DNA of 64,000 nucleotides from Helicobacter cappadocius (GTDB lineage: Bacteria > Campylobacterota > Campylobacteria > Campylobacterales > Helicobacteraceae): NCBI RefSeq assembly GCF_030688855.1, contig NZ_JAUYZK010000006.1, positions 47,534 through 111,533 on the forward strand, written 5' to 3'. Position 1 is the stretch's first letter. Each line of letters opens with the position of its first letter. Position numbers and translations under genes: made by a program. The notes under the pieces are model-generated. The model did no database searches, had not been told where the DNA came from, and worked only from the letters and a program-made list of their open reading frames with translations. Below are positions 17,744 through 26,485 of the stretch, piece by piece.

Positions 17744-18483
17744 TAGATACCTCCTAATTTTTGCATCAAAATTTCGCTAATATCTCTCATAGAACCGCTC
17801 AAAATAATGATACCAATAAAAATCAATAAAACACCTGATATGATTTCTATAGTTCGAGCATATTTTTTTATCTTATTTAAAATTCCTAGTGCCCTATTGA
17901 GCAATATTGCAACAAGTAAAAATGGAATTGCTAATCCGAGTGTATAAGCACTCATCAACCCTAAAGCATATCCTTCTTGTGTCCCCCCTAAAAATAATAT
18001 ACTTGAAAGTATGGGGCCTACACAAGGCGTCCATCCTAGTGCAAAACTTATTCCCAAAACAATCGGAGCAAGGAAGCCCAAAAATTTATTTTGAGTGGAT
18101 TTGATTTCAAAATTCACCTTCTTGGTTTTATATAAAAATCCAATCCTGAAGATACCTAAAAAATGTAGTCCAAAAATAATAATAACCGCTCCAGAGATGT
18201 AATTAAGCCAATCTCCTGCTTGATGGATCAGTTTAGCTAAAGGAACTCCCAAAAGTATAAATGTAAGCCCAAAACCCAAAATAAACAAGATAGACTTAAA
18301 AATAACTCTCCATCTATTTGCTGATCCAGACTTAATATCCTCTAAAGAAACACCTGATATATAAGACATATAAGCAGGAATCAAAGGCAAAATACAAGGA
18401 CTAACAAAAGTCAAAACTCCCGCAAAGAATGAAACACTAAGAGGGGCGGAATAAAAAAATTGTAGCAATAAATGATCAAACAT
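17743..18483 (-). CDS. ccdA: CcdA/DsbD-type cytochrome c biogenesis membrane protein
   Basis: Inner-membrane protein that moves reducing equivalents from cytoplasmic thioredoxin to the periplasm, for apocytochrome c haem attachment and thiol reduction. Six hydrophobic helices in 246 residues. The two conserved redox cysteines are in SPCILPLIPAYMSY (about residue 30) and GWTPCVGPIL (about 153). It has no periplasmic thioredoxin-like domains, so it is CcdA-type rather than full DsbD. It fits the CcsBA (system II) cytochrome maturation genes found at 25.8-29.4 kb. It starts a minus-strand operon that runs down to 14.1 kb. Confidence 0.93.
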   Translation of the reverse strand: MFDHLLLQFFYSAPLSVSFFAGVLTFVSPCILPLIPAYMSYISGVSLEDIKSGSANRWRVIFKSILFILGFGLTFILLGVPLAKLIHQAGDWLNYISGAVIIIFGLHFLGIFRIGFLYKTKKVNFEIKSTQNKFLGFLAPIVLGISFALGWTPCVGPILSSILFLGGTQEGYALGLMSAYTLGLAIPFLLVAILLNRALGILNKIKKYARTIEIISGVLLIFIGIIILSGSMRDISEILMQKLGGI

Positions 18484-18706
18484 AACAACCTCACTAATCT
18501 CTATTAATTTCCTATTAACTTTATGGATATTTTATAGAAAGAAAAAGTAAAACATAAAAAAATAAATATATAGCATTCATTGTTACATTGATCAACCTTC
18601 TTTGTTTTCTGTAAAGATTTATCTTAATAAACCTATACATATTTTAAATTTCAAATAGTTGTAAAATCCCTATATATTTCAATTACTCCAATAAAACTGA
18701 AATACT

Positions 18707-18716
18707 CTGTTATAAT
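18707..18716 (+). promoter_or_regulatory. Extended -10 promoter of the DEAD-box helicase operon
   Basis: TGTTATAAT (TATAAT at 18711-18716 with an upstream TG) lies about 70 bases before the helicase ATG. The intergenic region 18484-18784 also serves divergent ccdA transcription and is otherwise AT-rich and without genes. Confidence 0.55.
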
Positions 18717-18722
18717 GTCAGA

Positions 18723-18758
18723 GCAAAAAGTCTGGTTGAGAGATTTTTGGCTTTTTGC
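18723..18758 (+). promoter_or_regulatory. Hairpin in the 5' leader of the DEAD-box helicase mRNA
   Basis: GCAAAAAG (18723-18730) pairs perfectly with CTTTTTGC (18751-18758) around a 20-base loop. It begins about where transcription should start and lies upstream of the ribosome site. A leader hairpin in an RNA helicase mRNA could be used for autoregulation or mRNA stability. This is only a structural observation. Confidence 0.45.
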
Positions 18759-18784
18759 AATCAAACTAATTCAAGAGAGCAAAA

Positions 18785-20341
18785 ATGCCAAAAGAAAATT
18801 TAGACAATTCAGAAATCCAAAAAGAGGAGTTAAGCTTTGAACAACTTGGACTAAACCCTCAAGTGCTAAAAGGTATCCAAGAAGCTGGTTTTACAACTCC
18901 TAGCCCAATCCAAGCAGATGCTATTCCTGCTGTTTTACAAGGAAAAGATGTAATCGCACAAGCACAAACAGGTACTGGAAAAACAGCGGCTTTTGCACTA
19001 CCTATCATCAATATGCTTACAAATGATAAAACCGTTGAGGCGCTCATCATTACTCCCACAAGAGAACTTGCGATGCAAATAAGCGATGAAGTTTTTAAGC
19101 TTGGTAAGTTCGCAAAAACTAGAACTATCTGCGTCTATGGAGGACAAAGCATCAAAAAACAAATTGAGTTTATGCAAAAAATGCCTCAAGTTATGATAGC
19201 CACTCCCGGAAGACTACTTGATCATCTTAAAAACAACCGATTTGAAAATTTTGTACCTAAAATTGTGGTTTTAGATGAAAGTGACGAAATGCTTGATATG
19301 GGGTTTTTAGATGATATTGAAGAGATTTTCAGCTACTTACCTAGTAACGCTCAAATTCTTCTTTTTTCAGCGACAATGCCCAATCAAATTCGCTTATTAG
19401 CTGACAAAATATTAGAAAATCCTATCAATATCAAAATAACCCCCACAAATATGACTAATGTAGATATTTCTCAAAGATTTTATGTTATCAATGAGGCAGA
19501 AAGAAATGATGCGATTACAAGACTTCTTGATACACAATCGCCCTCTAAAAGCATTATTTTCACACGAACAAAAAAAGAAGCTGACGAGTTAAATACTATT
19601 CTTAGCTCTAAAGGCTACCGATCCATAGCCCTGCACGGAGATATGGAACAAAGAGAAAGAAGAGAGGCTGTAAATGCATTTAAAGCAAATAAATCAGATA
19701 TTCTTGTGGCTACAGATGTGGCAAGTAGAGGACTAGATATAAGTGATGTAAGCCATGTATTCAATTACCATATTCCCCTAAACCCAGAAAGCTATGTACA
19801 TCGAATAGGCAGGACAGGAAGAGCGGGTAAAAAAGGTGTTGCTATAACACTTGTAACGCCTCTAGAATATAAAGAACTCAAAAGAATTCAAAATGATATT
19901 GGATCTAAACTTGAACTATATGAAATACCTACAATGAATTTAGATGGCGATAAAGTGCTTCAAAATATCCTAAAGGTAAAAGTAAGCGATGAAGTTTTGA
20001 ACATTTATGAATCACTCAAAGATAAAACAGAGCTTTCTCAACTCTGTCTAAAACTCCTAGCGCTCCACCTAAAGGGAGGTAAAATAGGATTAAGCAAACA
20101 AGAGATTCAAAAAATCGAGGAACAAAAATCTAATCCAAAGACAACTAGAGGTAGAGATCGTTCAGGCTCTAGTGATAGAAATAAAAGATTTTCAAAACCT
20201 TCAGGAAATTCAAGAAGAGGGTCAGATTCAAGAGGATCAGGCTATGGTTCAAAACCTTCAGGAGGCTATGGAACTTCTAGCACTAGGAGCAGTTCGACTG
20301 GACAAGGTCGAGGGGATTACAAAGGAAATAAAAAAAGATAA
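18785..20341 (+). CDS. DEAD-box ATP-dependent RNA helicase
   Basis: Cytoplasmic RNA helicase of the RhlE/DeaD type, acting in ribosome assembly or mRNA turnover. Motifs in order: Q motif (GFTTPSPIQADAIP), Walker A AQTGTGKT (about residues 60-67), PTRELA, TPGR, DESD at about 165-168 (a DExD variant, usually DEAD), SATMP, then the C-terminal ARGLD-type motif (VASRGLDISDV) and HRIGRTGRAG. The last about 75 residues form a basic Gly/Ser/Arg-rich tail typical of RNA-binding extensions. Length is 518 residues. H. pylori HP0247 is the apparent counterpart. It heads an operon with ilvE, an SPFH gene, hisIE and a DUF2393-like gene. Confidence 0.95.
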   Translation: MPKENLDNSEIQKEELSFEQLGLNPQVLKGIQEAGFTTPSPIQADAIPAVLQGKDVIAQAQTGTGKTAAFALPIINMLTNDKTVEALIITPTRELAMQISDEVFKLGKFAKTRTICVYGGQSIKKQIEFMQKMPQVMIATPGRLLDHLKNNRFENFVPKIVVLDESDEMLDMGFLDDIEEIFSYLPSNAQILLFSATMPNQIRLLADKILENPINIKITPTNMTNVDISQRFYVINEAERNDAITRLLDTQSPSKSIIFTRTKKEADELNTILSSKGYRSIALHGDMEQRERREAVNAFKANKSDILVATDVASRGLDISDVSHVFNYHIPLNPESYVHRIGRTGRAGKKGVAITLVTPLEYKELKRIQNDIGSKLELYEIPTMNLDGDKVLQNILKVKVSDEVLNIYESLKDKTELSQLCLKLLALHLKGGKIGLSKQEIQKIEEQKSNPKTTRGRDRSGSSDRNKRFSKPSGNSRRGSDSRGSGYGSKPSGGYGTSSTRSSSTGQGRGDYKGNKKR

Positions 20342-20362
20342 AAGCTAAATTAAATTAGCTTT
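20341..20362. repeat. Short hairpin between the helicase gene and ilvE
   Basis: AAAGCTAA and TTAGCTTT (eight-base arms, six-base loop) start at the helicase stop codon. There is no T run, so it is more likely a processing or attenuation hairpin than a full terminator. Confidence 0.35.
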
Positions 20363-20397
20363 GATAGAATATTCATATCAAAATTCGGAGAAATCAG

Positions 20398-21318
20398 ATG
20401 ATAAAAGAAGCTAAATATATTTGGAAAGATGGAGAATTAGTCCCTTGGAAGGAAGCCACCATACACATTCTCTCTCACACTCTTCATTACGGAAATGCCG
20501 CTTTTGAAGGTGTGAGGGCGTATATGACCGAAAAAGGTTTGGCGATCTTTCGTCTTAATGATCACACCAAAAGACTATTAAATTCGACCAAAATCGTTGC
20601 AATTGATTGCCCTTATAGTGAAGATGAATTAAATCTTGCACAGATCGAATTGCTTAAATCAAATGACTTTCAAAACAATGTCTATATTCGCCCTTTGGTT
20701 TATTTGGGATATGGTGCGATGGGTGTAAGCCACAAACAAGCCCCTGTAAATGTAGCTATTGCCGCTTGGGAATGGGGTGCTTATTTGGGTGAAGATGGTA
20801 TTATCAATGGCATCAAGGTCAAAACAAGTTCTTTTACAAGAAATTCCATCAAATCCACAATGGGAAAAGCGAAAATCGCCGCTAATTACCTCAACTCACA
20901 AATGGCAAAACACGAAGCACTAAACTGTGGATGCGAAGAAGCTTTGTTGCTTGATGATAGTGGTTTTATTGCCGAAGGAAGCGGGGAGTGCTTTTTTATT
21001 GTTAGGGATGGGGTTCTTATCACTCCTCCTTATGACAATTCGTTAGAATCTATCACTCAAGAAACCGTGATAGAAATTGCAAAAGATCTAAATATACCTG
21101 TAGTGCAAAGACGCATAACAAGAGATGAAGTATATATTGCCCAAGAAGCTTTTTTTACAGGAACTGCTGCTGAGATCACCCCTGTTAGAGAGCTTGATTT
21201 TAGAGTTATTGGATCTGGAAAAGCAGGGCATATCACTCAAAAACTTCAAAAAGAATTTTTTGATCTCGTAATGGGAAAAAACCAAAAATACACTCACTAT
21301 CTAACTTATATTAAATAA
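20398..21318 (+). CDS. ilvE: Branched-chain amino acid aminotransferase
   Basis: PLP enzyme (fold IV) that transfers amino groups between glutamate and the branched-chain 2-oxo acids, the last step of Val, Leu and Ile synthesis. The N-terminus is typical (WKDGELVPWKEATIHILSHTLHYG). The catalytic lysine lies in MGKAKIAANYLNSQMAKHEA (about residue 158). The EGSGECFFIV cofactor loop and the TGTAAEITPV motif follow. Length of 306 residues is normal. GGAG precedes the ATG. The gene is separated by 12 bases from the SPFH gene and follows the helicase by 56 bases. Confidence 0.96.
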   Translation: MIKEAKYIWKDGELVPWKEATIHILSHTLHYGNAAFEGVRAYMTEKGLAIFRLNDHTKRLLNSTKIVAIDCPYSEDELNLAQIELLKSNDFQNNVYIRPLVYLGYGAMGVSHKQAPVNVAIAAWEWGAYLGEDGIINGIKVKTSSFTRNSIKSTMGKAKIAANYLNSQMAKHEALNCGCEEALLLDDSGFIAEGSGECFFIVRDGVLITPPYDNSLESITQETVIEIAKDLNIPVVQRRITRDEVYIAQEAFFTGTAAEITPVRELDFRVIGSGKAGHITQKLQKEFFDLVMGKNQKYTHYLTYIK

Positions 21319-21330
21319 ACAAGGAGAAAT

Positions 21331-22449
21331 ATGCCTATTGATTTAAATGAACACCTAAAAAGAAAAAATGAGCAAAGAGGGAACGATAATAATTTTAAAA
21401 AAGAAAGCAAGGAAGACAAACCAAATTCAAGCAATTCTGGAGGCTTTAGACCTCCAAATATTCCTCAAAATTTTTTTACAAATAAAAAAATTACAGGTCT
21501 TATTGCAGTTATAATTATTGTTTTGATATTTCTGATAGCCAAACCCTTTGTTGTTATCAAATCAGGTGAAGTAGGTATCAAAGTTACTGCAGGGAAATAT
21601 AACAATATTCCTCTGCAGCCTGGTATCCACTTTTTCTTACCCATTATTCAAGATGTAATTGTGGTAGATACAAGAGTTAGAACAATCAATTTCTCTCGCA
21701 CAGAAGATATGGGAGTCGTGGGCAAGAATCAAGGAATTTTCAGAAATGATGCCATCAATGTAATGGATTCTAGGGGTTTGACAGTTTCTATTGAACTCAC
21801 TGTCCAATACAGACTCAATCCTCAAACTGCTCCGCAAACTATTGCAACATATGGACTGAGTTGGGAACAAAAAATCATAAATCCTGTTGTACGAGATGTG
21901 GTTCGAGGTGTTGTAGGTCGCTATCCTGCTGAAGATCTGCCTACCAAACGCAATGAAATCGCTACACTTATAAGTGCAGATATCAGTAAAGAAATGGCAA
22001 AATTCCCAAATTCTCCTGTAGAGCTAAGCTCTGTACAACTTAGAGAGATTGTTTTGCCTCAAAATATCAAAGAACAGATTGAAAAGGTACAAATCGCCAG
22101 ACAAGAATCAGAGCGAGTGCGATATGAAGTTGAACGTTCCAAGCAAGAAGCCGAAAAAGTCGCTGCTTTAGCAAAAGGTGAGGCACAAGCCAATCGCATA
22201 AAAGCACAAGGTGTGGCTGACGCAATTGTAATTGAAGCAAAGGCAAAATCTGAAGCCAACAAAAGCATCGGTCAAAGCTTGAACGATAAATTATTAAGGC
22301 TAAGAGAAATAGAAACTCAAAATAAATTTAACGAAGCACTCAAAACAAATAAAGACGCTCAAATATTTTTAATGCCCGGAGGAGCCGTGCCTAATATATG
22401 GGTGGATTCTAAAACAAAACAAAAAAGTGCAGTTACTGGCACAAAGTAA
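21331..22449 (+). CDS. SPFH/prohibitin-family membrane protein
   Basis: Membrane scaffold protein related to HflK/HflC and prohibitin. A polar N-terminal tail (residues 1-48) is followed by one hydrophobic helix (about 50-70), the SPFH domain (VIKSGEVGIKVTAGKYNN onward) and a long coiled coil rich in E/K/A/Q (about 245-330). Most of the protein is expected to face the periplasm if it behaves like HflK. Such proteins form large rings that control the FtsH protease in other bacteria. No HflC/HflK partner is adjacent, so it probably works as a homo-oligomer. H. pylori HP0248 corresponds. The stop directly abuts the hisIE start (TAA then ATG). Confidence 0.88.
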   Translation: MPIDLNEHLKRKNEQRGNDNNFKKESKEDKPNSSNSGGFRPPNIPQNFFTNKKITGLIAVIIIVLIFLIAKPFVVIKSGEVGIKVTAGKYNNIPLQPGIHFFLPIIQDVIVVDTRVRTINFSRTEDMGVVGKNQGIFRNDAINVMDSRGLTVSIELTVQYRLNPQTAPQTIATYGLSWEQKIINPVVRDVVRGVVGRYPAEDLPTKRNEIATLISADISKEMAKFPNSPVELSSVQLREIVLPQNIKEQIEKVQIARQESERVRYEVERSKQEAEKVAALAKGEAQANRIKAQGVADAIVIEAKAKSEANKSIGQSLNDKLLRLREIETQNKFNEALKTNKDAQIFLMPGGAVPNIWVDSKTKQKSAVTGTK

Positions 22450-23154
22450 ATGACTCAAGCTCAAATACAAGAAATAACTGCTAAATTGGATTGGGGAAAG
22501 TCTCCCCTTATTCCAGTGGTTGTTCAAAATTTTGAGGACAACAGTGTTTTGATGTTAGGTTTTATGAATCAAGATGCCCTAAGGTTGAGTTTTGAAACAG
22601 GTTTTTTACATTATTTTTCACGTACGAAAAATCGTATTTGGAAAAAAGGTGAGCAGAGTGGTCACACCCAAAAAATAATAGAAATCTTCTTAGATTGTGA
22701 CAATGATACTCTCTTGGCAAAAGTAATTCAAAAAGGCGTGGTTTGTCACACAGGAACACAAAGTTGCTTTTTTAAAAAAATAGATATTCAAGATAGCTCT
22801 ATAAGTAGCATCTATGAATCTCAAGATATAAACGAAAAATATAACTTTATAGATATTCTCTATCATACACTGCAAGATAAAAAAACTCAATCTCCACAAA
22901 CTTCTTATACCGCTTCACTATACGCAAAAGGGGACAATGAAATTTGCAAAAAAATCATAGAAGAAGCTGGGGAACTAACTTTTGCACTTAAAGATAATGA
23001 AAAAAAACAGATTATCTATGAGTGTTCTGATCTTATTTATCATATTCTTGTAGCACTGAGCTATAAGAATATTGATCCTGATTTAATCATAACTGAACTC
23101 AAAAGACGATCTGGAATGAGCGGTATTGATGAAAAAAATAGCAGGAAACTCTAA
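22450..23154 (+). CDS. hisIE: Bifunctional phosphoribosyl-AMP cyclohydrolase/phosphoribosyl-ATP pyrophosphatase
   Basis: Carries out steps 2 and 3 of histidine biosynthesis. The HisI domain (residues about 1-115) shows FSRTKNRIWKKGEQSGH, the metal-binding DCDNDTLL and the GVVCHTGTQSCF cysteines. The HisE domain (about 135-234) shows the alpha-helical EEAGELTFALKD and YECSDLIYHILVAL stretches with acidic metal ligands. Fused HisIE is common in bacteria. H. pylori lacks a histidine pathway, so this gene helps exclude that species. It stands alone inside a helicase/SPFH operon rather than in a his cluster, so other his genes must lie elsewhere. It abuts both neighbours without intergenic bases. 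Confidence 0.95.
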   Translation: MTQAQIQEITAKLDWGKSPLIPVVVQNFEDNSVLMLGFMNQDALRLSFETGFLHYFSRTKNRIWKKGEQSGHTQKIIEIFLDCDNDTLLAKVIQKGVVCHTGTQSCFFKKIDIQDSSISSIYESQDINEKYNFIDILYHTLQDKKTQSPQTSYTASLYAKGDNEICKKIIEEAGELTFALKDNEKKQIIYECSDLIYHILVALSYKNIDPDLIITELKRRSGMSGIDEKNSRKL

Positions 23155-23676
23155 ATGCAGGAGATCAAAAAAAATCTAATAAATGTTTTTTATCATTTGG
23201 GCTACATAGAGATTGGAATCTTCTTGGCGATATTTGTTTTGTTCTTGCTTATTTTTATACTCACACTCTTTTCTTATCAAAAAAAAATACTATTTACTTT
23301 TCTATTTATTCTGTCTTTTTTTGTCCTTTTTTCGACGCCTTTTGTTATCCAAATTGCTATGGACAAAGGTTTTTATAAAACCTTAATTTCATACAACAAG
23401 GCCTCTCCGCTTCAATATGCAAATGCATTTTTAATAGATATGGATGTCAAAAATATCGGGAAAAAAGATATTTCTAAGTGTTTGGTAAGTGTAAATGTTT
23501 ATCATCCAAGCAAAAATACCTTAGAAAAACTAAAAAACCTTATTCAACCAAAGGCAATTTTTAAACATATGATTTTTACAGCATTAAAAACAAATCAAAC
23601 CAAAAACTTCGTAGTGATGATTGATAGGTACTATTACAGAAATTATCCTTATAAAATAAGCGTAAATTGCCATTAG
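23155..23676 (+). CDS. DUF2393-like membrane protein
   Basis: A 173-residue protein with two N-terminal hydrophobic helices (about residues 16-40 and 46-66), followed by an exported domain that probably folds as a beta sandwich (LQYANAFLIDMDVKNIGKKDIS). The pattern fits the DUF2393 family found in Campylobacter and Helicobacter, where HP0249 follows the SPFH gene HP0248. Function is unknown. The ATG directly follows the hisIE stop, marking it as the last gene of this operon. The 3' end faces rsmE with only eight bases between the stops. Confidence 0.65.
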   Translation: MQEIKKNLINVFYHLGYIEIGIFLAIFVLFLLIFILTLFSYQKKILFTFLFILSFFVLFSTPFVIQIAMDKGFYKTLISYNKASPLQYANAFLIDMDVKNIGKKDISKCLVSVNVYHPSKNTLEKLKNLIQPKAIFKHMIFTALKTNQTKNFVVMIDRYYYRNYPYKISVNCH

Positions 23677-23684
23677 AATTACCA

Positions 23685-24356
23685 TTAATAGCCAATACTT
23701 GAAAGAAATAATGCTCCGCATTCACTTTTGAGAATAAAATCTTCGTTCGTGGAATAAATTAATCGATCTTTCATTAATTCTTTTTCCTCATTATTGAAAC
23801 CACCTTCTGGACCCAAAAAAATGCCTCTTGAAAAATTCGGAATACTGTGATAAATATTTTTACCACCAAAATCAAATACACAGGCGTCTGGATAGAGTTC
23901 AAGTGCTTTGGAAGTGTTAAGAATAACCTCCAAATTCATAAAATCAGTCCTTCCGCATTGCTCACAAGAGTGGATAAGAATTTTATGCAGTCTTTCCAAG
24001 TTTATTTTTTCATTTTTCTGACTTCGTGCGGCATAAAAAAAGCTGATTTTCATAACTCCAAGCTGATTAAGATAAGGCAATGTTCTTTCGATATTTTTTC
24101 CCTCAATAATCGCCCAAATAAGATGTATCTTTTTCTTTGATGAATTTGGACTTTCTGAATGATTCACAAGCCTTAGATCTGCTTGTTTTTTTGAAATCTG
24201 AACATGTTCATAAGTATAAATATTTTCATCTCTAAGATTCCTCATTTGCAGATTTTCTTGAAATTTTGTGCGTCTGACTTGATAAATATGATTATAGAGC
24301 TCCCCTTGAATGCTTATGAAATCATTTCCAGCATCAGGATGATAGGTAAAACGCAT
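23685..24356 (-). CDS. rsmE: 16S rRNA m3U1498 methyltransferase RsmE
   Basis: SPOUT-class methyltransferase that methylates U1498 of 16S rRNA. An N-terminal PUA-like domain (MRFTYHPDAGN, then EHVQISKKQADLRLV) precedes the trefoil-knot domain. The knot motifs are GIFLGPEGGFNNEE (about residues 181-194) and the C-terminal LKSECGALFLSSIGY. Length of about 223 residues is slightly short but normal for the Helicobacter form. The start is ATG 24356; a GTG one codon upstream is also possible. It is followed upstream by a membrane-protein gene 12 bases away, as HP0374 and HP0375 are in H. pylori. Confidence 0.92.
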   Translation of the reverse strand: MRFTYHPDAGNDFISIQGELYNHIYQVRRTKFQENLQMRNLRDENIYTYEHVQISKKQADLRLVNHSESPNSSKKKIHLIWAIIEGKNIERTLPYLNQLGVMKISFFYAARSQKNEKINLERLHKILIHSCEQCGRTDFMNLEVILNTSKALELYPDACVFDFGGKNIYHSIPNFSRGIFLGPEGGFNNEEKELMKDRLIYSTNEDFILKSECGALFLSSIGY

Positions 24357-24371
24357 CACTACCCTTACAAA

Positions 24372-24785
24372 CTAACCAAATATCAGGAGAAGACAAAGAA
24401 GCAAATCTATAAAATAAAGTACTTTGCAAAATTTCAGATAAGCAATCATAAATTCTTCTTTTGTTTTGGCAATTTTTAACCGTTTAATCCGAACTATCTC
24501 CCCCACAAAAATCACAACCGTAGCAATCACCATCAAAATAACCTTGGCATTGAACATAAAATGTCCCATTGCCATCAAAAAAATCCCTGTAAAAAAAGCA
24601 ACCGCTATCAAAAAAAAGATGATAGGCATCACAAACCAAATTTTTCTATTCACCCTAACATAGTCCCTCTGATTAAAAAGCGTATAAAGATTGATTATAA
24701 ATGGAACAGGCATAAAATACATAAAAAAGCTATGAAAAAATACTGAGTCATTGAAGGCTTTAGCAATCGTATTTATTTCTTCCAT
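24372..24785 (-). CDS. Conserved membrane protein of unknown function (HP0375-like)
   Basis: A 137-residue integral membrane protein with four predicted helices (about residues 18-36, 49-71, 78-95 and 115-136) and short basic cytoplasmic loops. I know of no characterised function. It lies in the same place as HP0375, between rsmE and hemH, and is probably co-transcribed with rsmE (12-base gap). The divergent hemH gene starts 98 bases away, so this gap must hold both promoters. Synteny with haem and cytochrome genes may hint at a link with haem metabolism, but that is speculative. Confidence 0.75.
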   Translation of the reverse strand: MEEINTIAKAFNDSVFFHSFFMYFMPVPFIINLYTLFNQRDYVRVNRKIWFVMPIIFFLIAVAFFTGIFLMAMGHFMFNAKVILMVIATVVIFVGEIVRIKRLKIAKTKEEFMIAYLKFCKVLYFIDLLLCLLLIFG

Positions 24786-24883
24786 AAAAACTCCTAATGT
24801 GTATTATTATAAAGCAATTCTAGCATTATTAACTTTATTTGAATATTATTTCTTACTTACAAAACTAAAGGATCAATCTCAAA

Positions 24884-25837
24884 ATGCCTAAAGAAGCGGT
24901 GTTGCTATTAAATATGGGGGGTCCTAGCAGTCTTTATGAAGTGGAAGGGTTTTTGACTAATATGTTCTATGATCCCCACATTCTTTCAATAAGGAATAGT
25001 TTTTTTAGAAAAATGATAGCAAACTTTATCGTATCAAAAAGATCTGAAAAGTCTAAAAAAATATATTCTGCTATCGGTGGAAAATCTCCTATCACTGAGA
25101 TTACTTTTTCCCTAACTCAAAAACTACAACAAATGGATGAAAGCAGACTATACACCTATGTAATGCGCTACACTCCTCCATATTCAAAAATGGTCTTAGA
25201 AGATCTAAAAAATAAAGGAATTAAATCACTCGTACTTATAAGTATGTATCCGCAATACTCTAAAACAACAACTCTTTCTTCAATCACAGATATTTATGAT
25301 TCGCTCAAAGATTTGGATTATCATCCTGATATTAGGATTATTGATAGATTCTATGCAAACCCAGCATTTAGTCAAGCTGTTTTAGAAGACATTAAAAAAT
25401 CCTTGAACGGAAAGGATAGTACTGAATTTACATTGATTCTCTCTGCTCATGGTATTCCAGAAAGTGTCGTGAAAAGAGGTGATGCCTACCAAAAAGAATG
25501 CGAAGAAAATTTTGAAATTATAAAAAACAAACTCCAAGAACAAGGTATTATTTTTAAAGATATTTTTCTTTCATACCAGTCAAAAGTTGGTCCTATGAAG
25601 TGGATCGGTCCTGATACTGACCAAATAATCCAAAAATGTAAAAAAAGCAAGATTATTATCTATCCTATTTCATTCACTATAGACAACTCTGAAACAAAAT
25701 ACGAACTCTCTATACAATACAAACAACTCGCCCAAGAAATTGGGATCAAAGATTATATTGTGTGTCCTTGTCTGAACGATTCAGATTTGTTTGCTAAAAT
25801 GATTTTACAATACGCTCAACCAAACCGAAAGGATTGA
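24884..25837 (+). CDS. hemH: Ferrochelatase
   Basis: Inserts Fe2+ into a porphyrin ring in the last steps of haem synthesis. Recognisable elements are the N-terminal AVLLLNMGGPSS, the GGKSPI stretch (about residue 64), the catalytic histidine in SAHGIPESVV (about 190) and the SYQSKVGPMKWIGP substrate-binding segment. Length of 317 residues is typical. It starts an operon with a CcmG/DsbC-like thiol protein, ccsBA and an AsmA-like protein. Haem synthesis and covalent haem attachment to cytochrome c are thus linked in one transcript. Confidence 0.96.
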   Translation: MPKEAVLLLNMGGPSSLYEVEGFLTNMFYDPHILSIRNSFFRKMIANFIVSKRSEKSKKIYSAIGGKSPITEITFSLTQKLQQMDESRLYTYVMRYTPPYSKMVLEDLKNKGIKSLVLISMYPQYSKTTTLSSITDIYDSLKDLDYHPDIRIIDRFYANPAFSQAVLEDIKKSLNGKDSTEFTLILSAHGIPESVVKRGDAYQKECEENFEIIKNKLQEQGIIFKDIFLSYQSKVGPMKWIGPDTDQIIQKCKKSKIIIYPISFTIDNSETKYELSIQYKQLAQEIGIKDYIVCPCLNDSDLFAKMILQYAQPNRKD

Positions 25838-25838
25838 A

Positions 25839-26477
25839 ATGAAAAAAATATTTTTGATGGCAATAACTCTAGTAATTTTAGGTATGTTTTCCATATCTTT
25901 ATCTGGCTGTAATAGTGATAATAAAGTCGATTCAAGCATTATTTCTGATGGAAGTAACACATCTTCAAAAGTCAGTCAAGAGAGCGAGAATCTGGATAAA
26001 AATAGCTATGCAGGACTTGAGGATGTGTTTGGCGATACAAAATTCATAACTCCAAATGGAAAATATATGATGATGGTATTTGGAGCTAATGGTTGCCCTT
26101 ATTGCGAAGCTCTTAAAAAAGATATTAAAGACACACCTAGTTTGAAAAAGTATATCCAAGATAACTTCACTGCCTATTATATCAACATGAGCTACTCAAA
26201 AATACATGATTTTAAAGTCGGAACACCTAATGATCCAAAAGAAATTCAGGTCTCAACTGCACAACTCTCTCGGATGTATGATATAAGACCTACTCCAACA
26301 ATTGTTTTTTCAGATACTGATGGCAAGACTATTTTAGAATTTCCTGGCTATATGCCTGAAAAACAATTTATGGCGATGCTTGAATTTATTGCTACTGGTG
26401 AATGGAAAAAAGCCAAAGATCAAAGACAAATCAATCAGCTACTGCAAGAATATGTTATGAAAAAATCTAATTCATAG
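25839..26477 (+). CDS. Periplasmic thioredoxin-like lipoprotein (HP0377/CcmG type)
   Basis: Probably the thiol reductase that prepares the CxxCH motif of apocytochrome c for haem attachment. The signal ends in a lipobox (SISLSGC, Cys about residue 23), so it is likely anchored to a membrane. A Ser/Asn-rich linker precedes a thioredoxin fold with the active site CPYC (about 86-89) in GANGCPYCEAL. The cis-proline is in IRPTPTIVF. Its place between hemH and ccsBA matches H. pylori HP0377, which is reported to work in cytochrome c maturation with some isomerase activity. It would be reduced by CcdA (17.7-18.5 kb). Confidence 0.88.
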   Translation: MKKIFLMAITLVILGMFSISLSGCNSDNKVDSSIISDGSNTSSKVSQESENLDKNSYAGLEDVFGDTKFITPNGKYMMMVFGANGCPYCEALKKDIKDTPSLKKYIQDNFTAYYINMSYSKIHDFKVGTPNDPKEIQVSTAQLSRMYDIRPTPTIVFSDTDGKTILEFPGYMPEKQFMAMLEFIATGEWKKAKDQRQINQLLQEYVMKKSNS

Positions 26478-26485
26478 GGGTTTTT

